A stretch of 64,000 bases of DNA from Shewanella inventionis (GCF_014641855.1 NZ_BMII01000023.1:32730-96729); one strand, 5' to 3'. Positions 48,005 through 60,416 are shown, counted from the first letter of the stretch. The notes: generated by a model from the letters alone, not told the origin. Translations and numbers: made by a program.

Positions 48005-49414
48005 CTAAAAGAAAAATGCACTCGGTTGGAACAGCTTTTCAACATCGCCAATAAACTTTTTGTTCACTAAGAATAAAATTACGTGGTCGCCTTGTTCGAT
48101 TACCGTTTTATCATGGCCCATAAGCACTTCATCATTGCGCACAATTGCCCCAATGGTGGTGCCTGGCGGAAGTTTAATCTCGCCAATTTGTTTACCAACC
48201 ACTTTTGAGGTGCTTGAGTCTCCGTGAGCAATCGCCTCAATGGCTTCTGCAGCCCCGCGACGTAATGAATAAACGTTACATATATCGCCTTGACGGATAT
48301 GAGTAAGTAGGGCTGAAATAGTGGCTTGCTGGGGGGAAATGGCAATATCGATATTGGCTTCTTGCACGATATCGACATAGGCTTCACGTTGAATGAGCAC
48401 CATGACTTTTTTAGCGCCCATACGTTTAGCAAGTAATGCCGACATGATATTGGCTTCGTCATCATTGGTAACGGCAATAAACACATCGGTTTGATCTATG
48501 TGCTCTTCAAGTAGGAGTTCCTGGTCTGACGCATCACCACAAAAAACAGTTGTTTTTTCAAGCTTTTCAGAAAGCTGCTCCGCACGTTCTTGGCGGTGTT
48601 CAATTAATTTCACTGAGTGTGTACGTTGCAATTTTTGCGCTAAACCAAAACCGATATTACCGCCGCCAGCAATCATAATATTGCGATACGAATTATCGAG
48701 TTTTTGCATTTCGCTCATAACGGCACGAATGTGACGGCTATCTGCAACGAAAAACACTTCATCGTCTGCTTCGATAATGGTGGTGCCGCGCGGCATAATG
48801 GGCCGACCTTGCCTAAAAATCGCTGCTACTCGGGTGTCAATGTTGGGCATATGTTCACGCAGCGTGGCTAAAGCATTACCCACTAATGGGCCGCCATAGT
48901 ATGCTTTAACCGCCACAAGGCTTAATTTACCTTTTGCAAATTCAAGCACTTGTAGCGCACCGGGGTATTCAACCAATCTTTGTATGTAAGTGGTTACTAA
49001 CTGCTCTGGAGCAATGAGCTCATCAATAATAAACCCGCCACGCGGCTTGGCTTCACTGGTTTTGATTTCACTATTAATAAACAGTTTATCTTGTAAATCT
49101 AGGTAAGCTTCTGAGCGTATACGAGCAATTTTTGTCGGTGTACCAAATAAACTGTAGGCTATTTGACAGGCAGACATATTGCATTCATCACTGTTGGTGA
49201 CAGCAATAAGCATGTCGGCATCTTCAGCGCCCGCTTCTTTTAATACACTAGGATGTGCGCCATGACCAACCACAACGCGTAAGTCGAATTTATCTTGCAG
49301 CAGCCTTAATCGCGCGCGGTCGCTGTCGACTAAGGTAATGTCATTATTTTCGCCGACCAAGTTTTCGGCTAGTGTGCCGCCAACTTGCCCTGCGCCCAAA
49401 ATAATAATTTTCAT
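48005..49414 (-). CDS. trkA: Trk potassium uptake regulator TrkA
   Basis: TrkA is the cytosolic ring that gates TrkH in response to nucleotides. It has 469 residues (E. coli 458). Two Rossmann NAD-binding halves are seen: [17 protein letters not shown] at the start and [17 protein letters not shown] near residue 240. Each half is followed by a TrkA-C domain. It is the last gene of def-fmt-rsmB-trkA, 16 bases after rsmB, the same order as in E. coli. The C-terminus (PSAFFF) is slightly longer than usual. Confidence 0.96.
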   Translation of the reverse strand: MKIIILGAGQVGGTLAENLVGENNDITLVDSDRARLRLLQDKFDLRVVVGHGAHPSVLKEAGAEDADMLIAVTNSDECNMSACQIAYSLFGTPTKIARIRSEAYLDLQDKLFINSEIKTSEAKPRGGFIIDELIAPEQLVTTYIQRLVEYPGALQVLEFAKGKLSLVAVKAYYGGPLVGNALATLREHMPNIDTRVAAIFRQGRPIMPRGTTIIEADDEVFFVADSRHIRAVMSEMQKLDNSYRNIMIAGGGNIGFGLAQKLQRTHSVKLIEHRQERAEQLSEKLEKTTVFCGDASDQELLLEEHIDQTDVFIAVTNDDEANIMSALLAKRMGAKKVMVLIQREAYVDIVQEANIDIAISPQQATISALLTHIRQGDICNVYSLRRGAAEAIEAIAHGDSSTSKVVGKQIGEIKLPPGTTIGAIVRNDEVLMGHDKTVIEQGDHVILFLVNKKFIGDVEKLFQPSAFFF

Positions 49415-49430
49415 GGCTTTAGGTACATCC

Positions 49431-50714
49431 TTAAATTGCTTTGACTAGGCGCGCGTAATAAAAGCCATCCATATTGTCTTGGCCGGGCAATAGTTGCCAG
49501 CCAATATCATTGGGGTTTGTTTGCTGCGCTATGGGTACTAATTTAGCATCTGGTGTGCGCGCCAAAAACTGTTCTACTTGCTGACTATTTTCTTGAGGTA
49601 AAATAGAGCAGGTTGCATACAATAATGTGCCGCCTGGTTTTAGCCATTGCCAGCAATGATCTAAAATTTGTCGCTGCAAAGTGGCTAACTCTTCGATGTC
49701 ACTGTTTTTTCGCAGCCATTTGATGTCTGGATGGCGGCGTATAACACCTGTTGCAGAACAGGGGGCATCCAGTAAAATGCGGTCAAATTGCTGGCCTTGC
49801 CACCATGAATCTATGTTGGCAGCATCGCCGTGAATAACTTGCGCTTTTAAATGCAGTCTGTCCAGATTTTGTTGTACACGAGCAAGGCGTTTTTCATCAA
49901 AATCGACCGCAACAAGGTTAATGCTTGGCGCGAGTTCTAGTAAATGGCAGCTTTTACCTCCAGGCGCGGCGCAAGCATCTAATACTAGTTCGTTTTCGAC
50001 TGGCGCCAACAAGGTCGCAGCCCATTGTGCTGCACCATCTTGTACTGATGCTGCGCCTTGCATAAAGTTTGGTAAGCTAACGACATCTTTTGGGCTTTCA
50101 AGCAAAATTGAATCTGGGCTTGGACCGGCTTTGGCATGAATGTCTTGTGCTGCTAATGCGTTTAAATAAGCTTCTCGAGATTGTGATAAACGATTGTTAC
50201 GCAGCCACATTGGTGGACGCTGGTGGCTTTGCTCAATAATAGTTTGCCAGTTGTCTGGATAGGCTTGTTGTAAACGCTTAATAAACCAAGCTGGGGTATT
50301 AAAGCGTAAGGTGTCTGAATCGGTATTGAGCGTAGCTTCTTGGCGTTGAATATTGCGCAATACACCGTTAACTACTTTGACTAGCCCATCAAAACGTAGT
50401 TGCCGGCAGGCTTCAGCTGTTTCAGAAATCGCGGCATGTGCAGGAATGCGGGTGAAGTAAAGTTGATAGCAACCTACAATCAACAACTGATGTAATATGC
50501 GCTGCTTACCTTTAAAGGGTTTTGATAAACAGTCGCTTACGCATTTGTCTAATTGTGGTAATTGGCGCATTACTCCGTAGCAGAGCTCGGCTAGCAGGGC
50601 TTTGTCTTTACCATTTTCAAGAAATTGCTGTTGTTCTGGCAAGGCCACTGACAGTGATATGCCTTTTTCAAGTACTTCATAAATCGCTTTAGCAGCAAGT
50701 GCGCGCACATTCAT
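49431..50714 (-). CDS. rsmB: 16S rRNA (cytosine-967-C5)-methyltransferase
   Basis: RsmB methylates C967 of 16S rRNA. It has 427 residues (E. coli 429). A NusB-like RNA-binding domain fills the first 140 residues ([18 protein letters not shown]). The SAM-dependent methyltransferase follows with [17 protein letters not shown]. The two catalytic cysteines are in [17 protein letters not shown] and [11 protein letters not shown]. It is one base from fmt, so translation is coupled. Confidence 0.96.
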   Translation of the reverse strand: MNVRALAAKAIYEVLEKGISLSVALPEQQQFLENGKDKALLAELCYGVMRQLPQLDKCVSDCLSKPFKGKQRILHQLLIVGCYQLYFTRIPAHAAISETAEACRQLRFDGLVKVVNGVLRNIQRQEATLNTDSDTLRFNTPAWFIKRLQQAYPDNWQTIIEQSHQRPPMWLRNNRLSQSREAYLNALAAQDIHAKAGPSPDSILLESPKDVVSLPNFMQGAASVQDGAAQWAATLLAPVENELVLDACAAPGGKSCHLLELAPSINLVAVDFDEKRLARVQQNLDRLHLKAQVIHGDAANIDSWWQGQQFDRILLDAPCSATGVIRRHPDIKWLRKNSDIEELATLQRQILDHCWQWLKPGGTLLYATCSILPQENSQQVEQFLARTPDAKLVPIAQQTNPNDIGWQLLPGQDNMDGFYYARLVKAI

Positions 50715-50715
50715 G

Positions 50716-51672
50716 CTAGTTGGCCTCTTGGTTTAAACGTACACCAGCAGCAAACCAATCACCACGAGCATTAAGAATGTCTGCCACATCTAGTGGCTTT
50801 TTGTTAGGTAATTGCATGGTTTCGATGATTAACGATCCTTCAGCCGTTGCAACTTCTATACCTTGCTTAGTGGCAGAAATAACTGTACCTGGTGGGTGAG
50901 AGCATGCTTGGGCGTTGTATTTTGCCTGCCATACTTTGATGACACTTTGTTGGTGTTCAAAGTAGCTCACAGGCCAAGGGTTAAACGCTCTAATTTCTTG
51001 CCACAGTTGCTTGGCACTTTTATGCCAATCAAGACGGGCCTCTTCTTTGGAGAGTTTTTCGGCGTAGTTTGCTTGGGCTTCATCTTGCTTTTCAGCTTGT
51101 AGATTGCCTTCACTTAACCCTGTTAGTGCTTCTATCAATGCTTCTGGGCCTTGCTTAGCGAGTTTTTCGTAAAGGCTCGCTGAGGTGTCGCTTTCCTCGA
51201 TAGGTAAGTGTGTTTTAAGCAGCATATCACCGGTATCAAGACCCACATCCATTTGCATTATGGTGACGCCAGTTTCGTTGTCGCCAGCCCATAATGCACG
51301 TTGAATGGGTGCTGCTCCACGCCAACGAGGTAATATTGAACCGTGTACATTGATGCAGCCTAATCTAGGTGTATCGAGTACTATCTTTGGTAGGATTAAG
51401 CCGTATGCCACCACGACCATGATGTCAGCTTGCAAGTTTGCTAATTCTTGTTGTGCTGCTTCGTTACGCAATGATATGGGTTGAAAAACGGCAATGTTTT
51501 GCTCTTCAGCCAGTAGTTTAACGGGGCTTGCTGTCAGCTTTTTCCCCCGACCAGCGGGTCTATCTGGTTGGGAGTAAACGGCTACCACCTCATGTGGTGA
51601 GTCAATAAGCGCCTGCAAGTGTCTGGCGGCAAAATCCGGTGTACCGGCAAAGATAATTTTTAACGGTTTCAA
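50716..51672 (-). CDS. fmt: Methionyl-tRNA formyltransferase
   Basis: Fmt formylates the initiator Met-tRNA using 10-formyltetrahydrofolate. It has 318 residues (E. coli 315). The N-terminal domain starts [19 protein letters not shown] and carries the active-site block [19 protein letters not shown] and DTGDML. The C-terminal tRNA-binding barrel follows. It lies nine bases after def, whose product later removes the formyl group. Confidence 0.96.
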   Translation of the reverse strand: MKPLKIIFAGTPDFAARHLQALIDSPHEVVAVYSQPDRPAGRGKKLTASPVKLLAEEQNIAVFQPISLRNEAAQQELANLQADIMVVVAYGLILPKIVLDTPRLGCINVHGSILPRWRGAAPIQRALWAGDNETGVTIMQMDVGLDTGDMLLKTHLPIEESDTSASLYEKLAKQGPEALIEALTGLSEGNLQAEKQDEAQANYAEKLSKEEARLDWHKSAKQLWQEIRAFNPWPVSYFEHQQSVIKVWQAKYNAQACSHPPGTVISATKQGIEVATAEGSLIIETMQLPNKKPLDVADILNARGDWFAAGVRLNQEAN

Positions 51673-51680
51673 ATCGTTTC

Positions 51681-52187
51681 CTATTTAGCGGCTAAACGCG
51701 CTTCTTTTTCAAGCTTGGTTTTTATACGTTGGCGTTTAAGTGGCGACAAGTAATCAACAAATAGCTTACCCTTGAGGTGATCCATTTCGTGTTGAATGCA
51801 AATAGCAAACAGTTCGTCGGCTTCAACGGTAAATTCTTTGCCGTGACGGTCGAGCGCCTTTAACGTGATAAATTCAGCGCGATCCACTTTGGCATAGATA
51901 CCTGGAACGGATAAACAACCTTCTTCATTTGCAAAATCACCACTGCTCTTAACAATCTGTGGGTTGATGAAAACGGTTGGGCGCTCAACGTCATCTTGGA
52001 GATCCATTACGATGAGTTGTTTGTGGAAATCGACTTGCGTGGCCGCAAGGCCAATGCCTTTTTCCTCGTACATTGTTTCTAACATGTTATCTATTTGGGT
52101 TTGTAATTCTGGACCAAAATCTGTCACTGGCTCAGCAATTGTGCGTAAACGCTCATCTGGAAATCGTAAAACATTTAATATTGGCAT
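51681..52187 (-). CDS. def: Peptide deformylase
   Basis: Def removes the N-formyl group from new proteins using a bound metal ion. It has 168 residues. The three motifs are [19 protein letters not shown] (metal cysteine) and QHEMDHLKG (two metal histidines and the catalytic Glu). It heads def-fmt-rsmB-trkA and diverges from the LysM gene, with 126 bases between. Confidence 0.97.
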   Translation of the reverse strand: MPILNVLRFPDERLRTIAEPVTDFGPELQTQIDNMLETMYEEKGIGLAATQVDFHKQLIVMDLQDDVERPTVFINPQIVKSSGDFANEEGCLSVPGIYAKVDRAEFITLKALDRHGKEFTVEADELFAICIQHEMDHLKGKLFVDYLSPLKRQRIKTKLEKEARLAAK

Positions 52188-52313
52188 ATATAAACTCTTA
52201 ACAAGTCTGTCAAATTTCAGCCAGTTAGCTATACTGGCTGTTGCGATTAGGGTAATTTTAATCCTTAGCGCTTATCAATAACAGTAAAAAGCTCTAATAA
52301 AGAGCTAAACAAC

Positions 52314-53420
52314 ATGGACTGCACCATGAAACGCTTACTTTTACTTGCTTTTTTATCTTTAAATATATTTGGTGTTAACGCTGATACGTTAACGCTAAAA
52401 GCTGGGCATCCTGAAACGTACGTCGTTAAAAAAGGTGATACGTTGTGGGATATCTCCGGATATTTTTTAAATGATCCATGGCGTTGGCCTAAGTTGTGGG
52501 GTGTTAATCCGCAAATCGCTAATCCACATTTAATTTATCCCGGCGATAGACTGACATTAGTCTTTATCGATGGTCAACCTCGATTAATGGTAAAACAGCA
52601 CGTTAAAAAAAGTCCTGAAGGGCGCATAGCCTCGAAAGATGGCCCAATTCCAGCTGTCGACTTGGCACTGATACAGCCTTATTTAACACAAAATCGGGTG
52701 GTTGATCCTGCTGCATTTGCAGCGTTGCCTATGGTGATGAGTGGTGAGAGCCCATCAATCCATCATGTTGTTAGCGATATTATTTACGTTAACGCGAAGC
52801 TTGAGCCTGGACTTAAGGTGGCAATGTACCAAACTGGGCGAGAGTTTTTTTCGCTTGAGCGAGATACCTTATTAGGTCAAGAAATGATTTTAGCCTCTAG
52901 CGGCCGGGTCATTGAGTCTGGACCAATATCAAAAGTTGAGCTGTTAAGTAGCCTACGTGAAACTAAAGGCGGCTTTAAAGTTGCGCCAGTAGAAGACGAA
53001 GCCTTGATGTCGGCCTATTTTGTTCCTAAAGCGGCGGAAATTGGTTTGCCTGCTGCCATAATTGCGATTAATGGTAATATTCGTGAAGCGGGTAAATTAG
53101 ACGTGGTTTATCTTGACCGTGGTAGTGACGACGGTGTTGAAACGGGTCATGTGTTTTCGATGTTTCGTGATGGTGAAGATATCACGATTGATAATGATGG
53201 TATGCCGGTTCGTACGCTAGACCGTTCTACTTATGACAAAGTGCTTTCTCATTTTGCTGAAGACACGATTCATAAAATGCCTGATATATTTCATGGTAAT
53301 TTATTAGTGTTTAAAGTCTTTGATAAAACAAGTTTAGGTTTAATTATGTTTAATGAGCGCCCAGTTCGGGTTGGCGATAAATTAGTGAAACCTGAACCGC
53401 TAACTCTCACAGGTGAATAA
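52314..53420 (+). CDS. Exported LysM-domain protein
   Basis: A 368-residue secreted protein. The signal peptide is KRLLLLAFLSLNIFGVNA, and one LysM peptidoglycan-binding domain lies at about residues 37-85 (YVVKKGDTLWDISGYFL, WPKLWGVNPQIANPH, IYPGDRL). The remainder of about 270 residues contains no catalytic motif I recognise. A second ATG at 52326 gives a start directly at the signal peptide; the first has the better-placed AAGAG. It is conserved between def and dprA in related bacteria. Its role is probably in the cell wall but is not established. Confidence 0.85.
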   Translation: MDCTMKRLLLLAFLSLNIFGVNADTLTLKAGHPETYVVKKGDTLWDISGYFLNDPWRWPKLWGVNPQIANPHLIYPGDRLTLVFIDGQPRLMVKQHVKKSPEGRIASKDGPIPAVDLALIQPYLTQNRVVDPAAFAALPMVMSGESPSIHHVVSDIIYVNAKLEPGLKVAMYQTGREFFSLERDTLLGQEMILASSGRVIESGPISKVELLSSLRETKGGFKVAPVEDEALMSAYFVPKAAEIGLPAAIIAINGNIREAGKLDVVYLDRGSDDGVETGHVFSMFRDGEDITIDNDGMPVRTLDRSTYDKVLSHFAEDTIHKMPDIFHGNLLVFKVFDKTSLGLIMFNERPVRVGDKLVKPEPLTLTGE

Positions 53421-54520
53421 TCGCTGATAAACTGGTTGATTGGTTAGTTGTTTGTGCAGTATCTGGGTTAGGACCCACTCGGATTCAACAATTATTAACG
53501 CAGATGGACGTTGAAGAGCTTCGTCAACGTCTTGAGTTTGAACCACAAAGTTTGCCCTTATCGGCAAATCTATTAGCGAAATGCCAAATCAATTTTGATA
53601 AAGTTGATTTGGCATTAACCTGGCAAGAATCGCAACCTCATCATTATATTTTAACGCCTTCAGATCCGCTTTACCCTCCATTATTACAGCAAATACCAGA
53701 TGCTCCATTTGTGTTGTTCTTAAAAGGAAATGTTGAATCCTTAGTGTTGCCAAGTATCGCCATCGTGGGGAGCCGAAATGCGTCTCGTGGAGGGTTGGAT
53801 ATGGCTGCAGATCTCGCTTATAACCTAGCAAAACAAGGTTTTGCAATTACCAGCGGTATGGCCAGTGGTATTGACGGGGCGGCGCATAAGGCGACGTTGG
53901 CTGCCAGTGGCACGACTTTAGCTGTTTTAGGCACTGGGGTTGAACGTGTATACCCTAAACGACATCAACATTTGTACCATGATATTGTTAACTCAGGCTG
54001 TGTGATTAGTGAGTATTGGCCAGATATAGGGCCGTATGCGGGTAATTTTCCTAAGCGTAATCGTATTGTGAGCGGCCTAAGTTTAGGTACTGTTGTCGTT
54101 GAGGCAAGTCGAAAAAGCGGTTCGTTAATCAGTGCCCGGTTAGCAATGGAGCAAAACCGCGAGGTGTTTGCTGTGCCAGGTTCTGTTTTAGGGGGATATA
54201 GCCAGGGGTGTCATGATTTAATTAAAAATGGTGCAAAACTTGTTGAGACTGCTGCCGATATAATAGAAGAGTTAGGTTGTTTATCGGAATATCACCTTGA
54301 ACAATTGCATCAAAGGCACCATATACAGGATAATGACATTTGTGATTTGCCATTTTCCTCACTGTTAGCTAGTGTAGGATATGAAACCACTTCAATTGAT
54401 GCTGTGGTTGAGGATAGTGGGAAGCCAATAGATCTGGTGTTAATACAAATGCTTGAACTTGAATTACAAGGGTGGGTTGCAGCAGTGCCCGGTGGTTACG
54501 TCAGACTAAAGAGGAGTTAG
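53420..54520 (+). CDS. dprA: DNA-processing protein DprA (Smf); start codon uncertain
   Basis: DprA protects incoming single-stranded DNA and loads RecA during natural transformation. The Rossmann-like core is intact: [52 protein letters not shown] and [13 protein letters not shown]; a C-terminal winged helix ends [11 protein letters not shown]. The first ATG is at 53504, giving 338 residues. However, the reading frame stays open upstream to 53417 and encodes [20 protein letters not shown], a proper DprA N-terminal domain. No ATG, GTG or TTG lies there in frame. ATC at 53420 (AGGTG four bases before) is the placeholder start used. Confidence 0.82.
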   Translation: MADKLVDWLVVCAVSGLGPTRIQQLLTQMDVEELRQRLEFEPQSLPLSANLLAKCQINFDKVDLALTWQESQPHHYILTPSDPLYPPLLQQIPDAPFVLFLKGNVESLVLPSIAIVGSRNASRGGLDMAADLAYNLAKQGFAITSGMASGIDGAAHKATLAASGTTLAVLGTGVERVYPKRHQHLYHDIVNSGCVISEYWPDIGPYAGNFPKRNRIVSGLSLGTVVVEASRKSGSLISARLAMEQNREVFAVPGSVLGGYSQGCHDLIKNGAKLVETAADIIEELGCLSEYHLEQLHQRHHIQDNDICDLPFSSLLASVGYETTSIDAVVEDSGKPIDLVLIQMLELELQGWVAAVPGGYVRLKRS

Positions 54521-54522
54521 CC

Positions 54523-54996
54523 ATGTTTGATATCCTCATGTATTTATTTGAAAATTATGTTCATAGTGAAATTGAACTGCTAGTTGATGAAGATGAGCTT
54601 ACTAAAGAGTTAACTCGGGCTGGCTTTCATCAGGTAGATATTATTAAAGCCCTTTCTTGGTTAGAGCACTTAGCTGATCTACAAGAAAGCGATAAACCAT
54701 ACTTGTGCAATCATGCGCAGCATTCATTCCGTATTTATACCAAGGCGGAAATGGCTAAGTTAGATGTAGAGTGCCGTGGATTTTTATTGTTCTTAGAGCA
54801 AATTCAAGTACTCAGCGTTGAAACCCGTGAAATGGTCATTGATCGTGTTATGGAGTTAGACGAGCCTACATTGGTATTAGAAGATCTCAAATGGGTGGTA
54901 TTAATGGTACTATTCAATGTACCAGGTAATGAGTCAGCCTATGAGCAAATGGAAGATTTAATCTTCGAGCAGCCAGAAGGGCGCTTACACTCATAA
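54523..54996 (+). CDS. smg: Smg family protein (DUF494)
   Basis: A 157-residue acidic protein, the same length as E. coli Smg, starting [16 protein letters not shown] with GAGGAG upstream. [20 protein letters not shown] and [20 protein letters not shown] are family blocks. It follows dprA by two bases and is closed by a terminator. The family is widely conserved next to dprA; its function is not established. Confidence 0.93.
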   Translation: MFDILMYLFENYVHSEIELLVDEDELTKELTRAGFHQVDIIKALSWLEHLADLQESDKPYLCNHAQHSFRIYTKAEMAKLDVECRGFLLFLEQIQVLSVETREMVIDRVMELDEPTLVLEDLKWVVLMVLFNVPGNESAYEQMEDLIFEQPEGRLHS

Positions 54997-54997
54997 T

Positions 54998-55022
54998 AAA
55001 AGGAGGCCTAGCCTCCTTTTTT
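54998..55022 (+). terminator. Terminator after smg
   Basis: AAAAGGAGGC, loop CTA, GCCTCCTTTTTT, starting two bases past the smg stop. Confidence 0.88.
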
Positions 55023-55051
55023 AGATCTATTGATTATTCATTGAGAGTACC

Positions 55052-55615
55052 ATGTCTAAAATTGATCAACAGTTGTTTACTGTCCACGAGCATGCACTGG
55101 AGAAAGAGTTTGAACTTTGTCCTGTTTGTGGTTCTGAACTGTCGGTTAAACACAGTAAACATGGCAGTTTTGTTGGATGCAATAATTATCCCGTTTGCGA
55201 CTACACTAGACCGTTAGTGCAGCATGAATCGATTGAAACACAGATAATAAGCGGCTCCGAGTGTCCGCAATGTGGCCATGAGTTGGCAGTAAAATCTGGT
55301 CGGTTTGGTATTTTTATTGGGTGTACTCATTATCCTGAATGCACTCATATAGAAAAACATGATCACAGCGGTGATGCTGAGCAAATTATTTGTCCGCAAT
55401 GCAGTAAAGGCCACCTTGAATCTCGAACCAGTCGCTATGGCAAGACATTTTATGCTTGCAGTGCCTACCCTAAATGCAAGTTTATCGTAAACTACCCACC
55501 TTATAATGAAGCTTGTCCTAGTTGCGGGTTTGGTATTTTAGTTGAGCGTAAAAATGCCGCAGGTAGCCGCCTTGAATGCCCGCAAAAATCCTGTAAATAT
55601 AAGCGAGCAAAGTAA
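55052..55615 (+). CDS. Topoisomerase-type zinc-ribbon protein (YrdD-like)
   Basis: A 187-residue protein made of four C4 zinc ribbons of the kind found at the C-terminus of topoisomerase I. They open with CPVCGSEL, CPQCGHEL, CPQCSKGHL and CPSCGFGIL, and the first three continue with the pattern GSFVGCNNYPVC or similar. It has no catalytic domain, so nucleic-acid binding is the likely activity. It matches E. coli YrdD in domain type and in its position before tsaC. Confidence 0.9.
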   Translation: MSKIDQQLFTVHEHALEKEFELCPVCGSELSVKHSKHGSFVGCNNYPVCDYTRPLVQHESIETQIISGSECPQCGHELAVKSGRFGIFIGCTHYPECTHIEKHDHSGDAEQIICPQCSKGHLESRTSRYGKTFYACSAYPKCKFIVNYPPYNEACPSCGFGILVERKNAAGSRLECPQKSCKYKRAK

Positions 55616-55654
55616 TTTGTTATTACCACTCTTAAATTGATGAAAGGAAATCTA

Positions 55655-57158
<1,504 letters not shown>

Positions 57159-57182
57159 ATCGTAGTTGTATTGCGTTAGATA

Positions 57183-57629
57183 TTATCGATTACGCATGTT
57201 GTCAGCCAATGTTGAAATAGCCTGAATAATCACCTGTTGATGTTCAGGCTTTTTTATGGAGTTGGTTATTGCTGCGCGCATGCAGATTAACCATTGATCA
57301 CGCATAGATTCATCAATAGCAAAAGGCATGTGTCTTGCTCGTAGTGCTGGGTGGCCGTGCTTTTGTTGATACAACTGTGGTCCGCCAAGCCAACCACTCA
57401 AAAACTCATATAACTTTTGCTCAGAGTCTGCAATTGGCGCTCGGTGTATTGCTAATAAAGCCTGAGTTTCGGGGCGAGTTTGCATTTGTTGATAAAAATC
57501 ATGAGCAATTGCTCTGATGACTTTATCTCCACCAATGATATCGTAGGCGTTTGATTGAGTCGTGTCTCTGTCATCTATATCTTGTTGTTTAGCGAATAAT
57601 TTACGTAACCAGTGCATAGTGTTTGTCAT
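57183..57629 (-). CDS. Group II truncated hemoglobin
   Basis: A 148-residue 2-on-2 globin. YDIIGGDKVIRAIAHDFYQQM is the start of the globin fold. FLSGWLGGPQLYQQKHGHP and ALRARHMPFAIDESMRDQW contain the proximal histidine region typical of group II. Such globins bind O2 or NO and protect against nitrosative stress. It converges on hemF with 24 bases between; whether that association with heme synthesis has meaning is unclear. MHWLRKLF four residues in is an alternative start. Confidence 0.9.
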   Translation of the reverse strand: MTNTMHWLRKLFAKQQDIDDRDTTQSNAYDIIGGDKVIRAIAHDFYQQMQTRPETQALLAIHRAPIADSEQKLYEFLSGWLGGPQLYQQKHGHPALRARHMPFAIDESMRDQWLICMRAAITNSIKKPEHQQVIIQAISTLADNMRNR

Positions 57630-57777
57630 TGGGGTTATGGATATTTTATCAAACCGATTATTGCATAAGAGTGTTTTATTATTAACGTTTTGATACCAAT
57701 TAATTAACGATTACGCTGTATTTCAGCCGCTAACTTGGGGTAGATTGGGCGCAAAATAAGAAAGGAGAACTCAATCA

Positions 57778-59160
57778 ATGGTAAAACTTACACCTTCTTT
57801 GGTTGCTGTTGCACTATGTGTTGCGCTGTCAGGTTGCAACCCTGCTGAACAACAAGATCCGCAAGTTGTCATCAACACCAACCCATACCCAAGTACCTAC
57901 CATGCGTTACCTAATGTCACAACGTTACTTAAAAATGCCATCGTATTAACGGGCACAGGTGAGCGTATTGATGATGCTGATTTGTTGATAAAGGACGGTA
58001 AAATTAGTGCTGTTGGTCAACAACTTTCTGAAGAGAGTGCGGTGGTTATCGACGCGAAAGGCAAGTGGATTACGCCTGGGATTATCGATGTGCATTCACA
58101 TTTAGGTGTTTATCCAAGCCCCAATGCTGAATCTCATAATGACGGCAATGAAATGACAAACCCTGTTACAGCAGAGGTTTGGGCTGAACACAGTGTATGG
58201 CCGCAAGACCCAGGCTTTAACCGCGCTCGAGAGGGTGGTATTACCACATTACAAATTTTGCCAGGCTCAGCCAATCTTATTGGTGGTCGTGGGGTTACGT
58301 TAAAAAACATTCCGGCTACAACCATGCAAGCGATGAAATTTCCACAGGCGCCTTATGGGTTAAAAATGGCTTGTGGCGAGAATCCTAAAAACTTGTATGG
58401 AGGGCGTAACGAATTACCCATGACACGAATGGGTAACATGGCCGGTTATCGAACAGCATTTATTCAGGCCAGTGAATACAAGCGTGCTTGGGATAAATAC
58501 AATGCCGATTACGCCGCAGGTAAAAACCCAGTAGCCCCAGAGCGTGACTTAATGAAAGATACTCTAAAAGGTGTGTTAGAGGGTGACATTCTGATCCATA
58601 ACCACTGCTACAAAGCAGAAGAGATGGCAATGATGATCGATCTTGGTAAAGAGTTTGGTTATCACGCGGGGACATTCCACCATGCCGTTGAAGCATATAA
58701 AGTGGCAGATTTATTAGCTGAAAATGGCAATTGTGCCGCTATGTGGCCTGATTGGTGGGGCTTTAAATTAGAGGCCTATGATATGGTGCTTGAAAATGTC
58801 GCAATGGTCGATGCGGTTAAAAATTCATGCGCCATTGTGCACTCTGATTCCGGCGTGACTATTCAACGTCTCAATCAAGAAACCGCCAAAATTATGCATG
58901 CGGCAAACGACAATGGCTTTGAGATAACAGAACAACATGCGATTGGTTGGATTACCTCAAATGCGGCCAAATCATTAGGCATAAGTGATAAAACTGGATC
59001 GCTTGAAGTGGGTAAAAATGCAGATGTAGTCATTTGGAACTCAAACCCGTTTAGCGTTTACGCCCAAGCTGAAAAAGTGTTTATTGATGGCGCCAAAGTT
59101 TTTGACCGCAACGATGCCGCCTATCAAGCACAAAGTGACTTTATGTTAGGTCAACAATAA
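57778..59160 (+). CDS. Amidohydrolase-family lipoprotein with intact metal site
   Basis: A 460-residue exported protein. The signal peptide ends in a lipobox (VALCVALSGC), so it is likely lipid-anchored. The amidohydrolase barrel shows the HxH motif IIDVHSHLGVYPSPN, further histidines in LIHNHCY and YHAGTFHHAVEAY, and the aspartate of CAIVHSDSGVTIQRL. The C-terminal block is SLEVGKNADVVIWNSNPF. It is followed after 14 bases by a second family member. It is probably a periplasmic or surface hydrolase of cyclic amides or peptides; the substrate is unknown. Confidence 0.88.
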   Translation: MVKLTPSLVAVALCVALSGCNPAEQQDPQVVINTNPYPSTYHALPNVTTLLKNAIVLTGTGERIDDADLLIKDGKISAVGQQLSEESAVVIDAKGKWITPGIIDVHSHLGVYPSPNAESHNDGNEMTNPVTAEVWAEHSVWPQDPGFNRAREGGITTLQILPGSANLIGGRGVTLKNIPATTMQAMKFPQAPYGLKMACGENPKNLYGGRNELPMTRMGNMAGYRTAFIQASEYKRAWDKYNADYAAGKNPVAPERDLMKDTLKGVLEGDILIHNHCYKAEEMAMMIDLGKEFGYHAGTFHHAVEAYKVADLLAENGNCAAMWPDWWGFKLEAYDMVLENVAMVDAVKNSCAIVHSDSGVTIQRLNQETAKIMHAANDNGFEITEQHAIGWITSNAAKSLGISDKTGSLEVGKNADVVIWNSNPFSVYAQAEKVFIDGAKVFDRNDAAYQAQSDFMLGQQ

Positions 59161-59174
59161 GAAGGAGCAAGACA

Positions 59175-60416
59175 ATGACGCTATTTAACAAATCTTTACT
59201 TGCTTTAAGTTTATCGGCCGGAATGTTATTGAGTTGTGCTGTAAAAGCCGAAAGCGTTGCCATCATTAATGCCACTGTTCACACTGCAACAGAGCAAGGC
59301 GTATTAAACCAAGCAACCGTGGTATTCGAAAACGGTATTATTTCAGCAATCAATCCACAAAATATGCCATTTGACCGTGTCGTTGATGCTAACGGCGCAA
59401 CCTTGACGCCAGGCTTTATTGCCGCGATGAATGATATGGGTTTAGTTGAGGTTGGTGCCGTGGCAACATCTCGAGATGCCAGCGATAAAGAAGCCGATAT
59501 TATCTTTGACCCAAGCCTTGCCTTTAACCCTAAAGCTACTACCATCCCGTTTGCGCGTAAGGGGGGAATAACCCGTAACATCGTTACATCAGGTGGTGGA
59601 GAGAGTGTATTTGCTGGAGAAACATTTGTTGTCGATTTAACTGGTGATTTTGATAGCGTACTGGCTACCAATACAGGGTTATTTGTCCAGTTAGGCGCAG
59701 CTGATGAAGGCTCTCGAGCTATTGGTATGCAACAACTAATCCATAAATTAGACGATGTAAAAAAAGGATTATTTCAAGACAAAAAAGCTAAAGATAAAGA
59801 CGATGAGGTGAGCCGTGAGGATACCGTCATTGCGTCGGTTTTAGCAGGCAAAAAACCATTGATTGTCGCAGTTGACCGTGCAAGCGATATCTTGCATGTG
59901 GTTAACCTTAAGCAAAAATTTGACATAGATGTTGTCATCGTAAATGGTGCAGATGCTGTTTTGGTCGCAGAGCAATTGGCAAAGGCAAATATTCCGGTTG
60001 TGATTGATGCTATGCGTAATCTTCCAGAAAGCTTTGATGCACTTCATAACTCACTTGATAATGCCGCTAAACTGGTAAAGTCGGGGGTAAAAGTGGCTAT
60101 TGCCTTACCAGGCGACAGCCATGGCGTTTATGCATTGCGATACAGTGCCGGTAATGCAGTAGCTAATGGTATGGATTATAACGATGCCCTTGCTGCGATA
60201 ACGTCTAACATTGCAGATATTTTTCATCTAGAGGGTGGACGTATTGCCGTAGGTCAACCTGCTGACTTAGTATTATGGAGCGGTGATCCTTTTGAATACA
60301 GTTCTAAAGTTCAGATGATGTGGATTGCAGGCGATGAACAGGGCTTACAAAGTCGTCAAGATGCGTTGCGAGATCGTTATTTGAAAAAAACAGCAATGCC
60401 TGCCGCGTATCGCTAG
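59175..60416 (+). CDS. Exported amidohydrolase-like protein lacking the metal-binding motif
   Basis: A 413-residue protein with signal peptide LLALSLSAGMLLSCAVKA. It keeps the composite domain at both ends of the amidohydrolase fold (ANGATLTPGFIAAMNDMG and GGRIAVGQPADLVLWSGDPF). The expected D-x-H-x-H after the PGF/PGL turn is replaced by AAMNDMGLVE, and I find no other metal histidine set. It is therefore probably not a hydrolase by itself and may be a partner of the preceding enzyme, with which it shares an operon (GAAGGAGC ribosome site between them). Confidence 0.85.
   Translation: MTLFNKSLLALSLSAGMLLSCAVKAESVAIINATVHTATEQGVLNQATVVFENGIISAINPQNMPFDRVVDANGATLTPGFIAAMNDMGLVEVGAVATSRDASDKEADIIFDPSLAFNPKATTIPFARKGGITRNIVTSGGGESVFAGETFVVDLTGDFDSVLATNTGLFVQLGAADEGSRAIGMQQLIHKLDDVKKGLFQDKKAKDKDDEVSREDTVIASVLAGKKPLIVAVDRASDILHVVNLKQKFDIDVVIVNGADAVLVAEQLAKANIPVVIDAMRNLPESFDALHNSLDNAAKLVKSGVKVAIALPGDSHGVYALRYSAGNAVANGMDYNDALAAITSNIADIFHLEGGRIAVGQPADLVLWSGDPFEYSSKVQMMWIAGDEQGLQSRQDALRDRYLKKTAMPAAYR

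Noticed and set aside
57660..57777. GATACCAATTAATTAACG near 57691 as a second MITE copy
   Set aside because: Only about ten bases resemble the element end; no paired terminal repeat was found, so at most a remnant.
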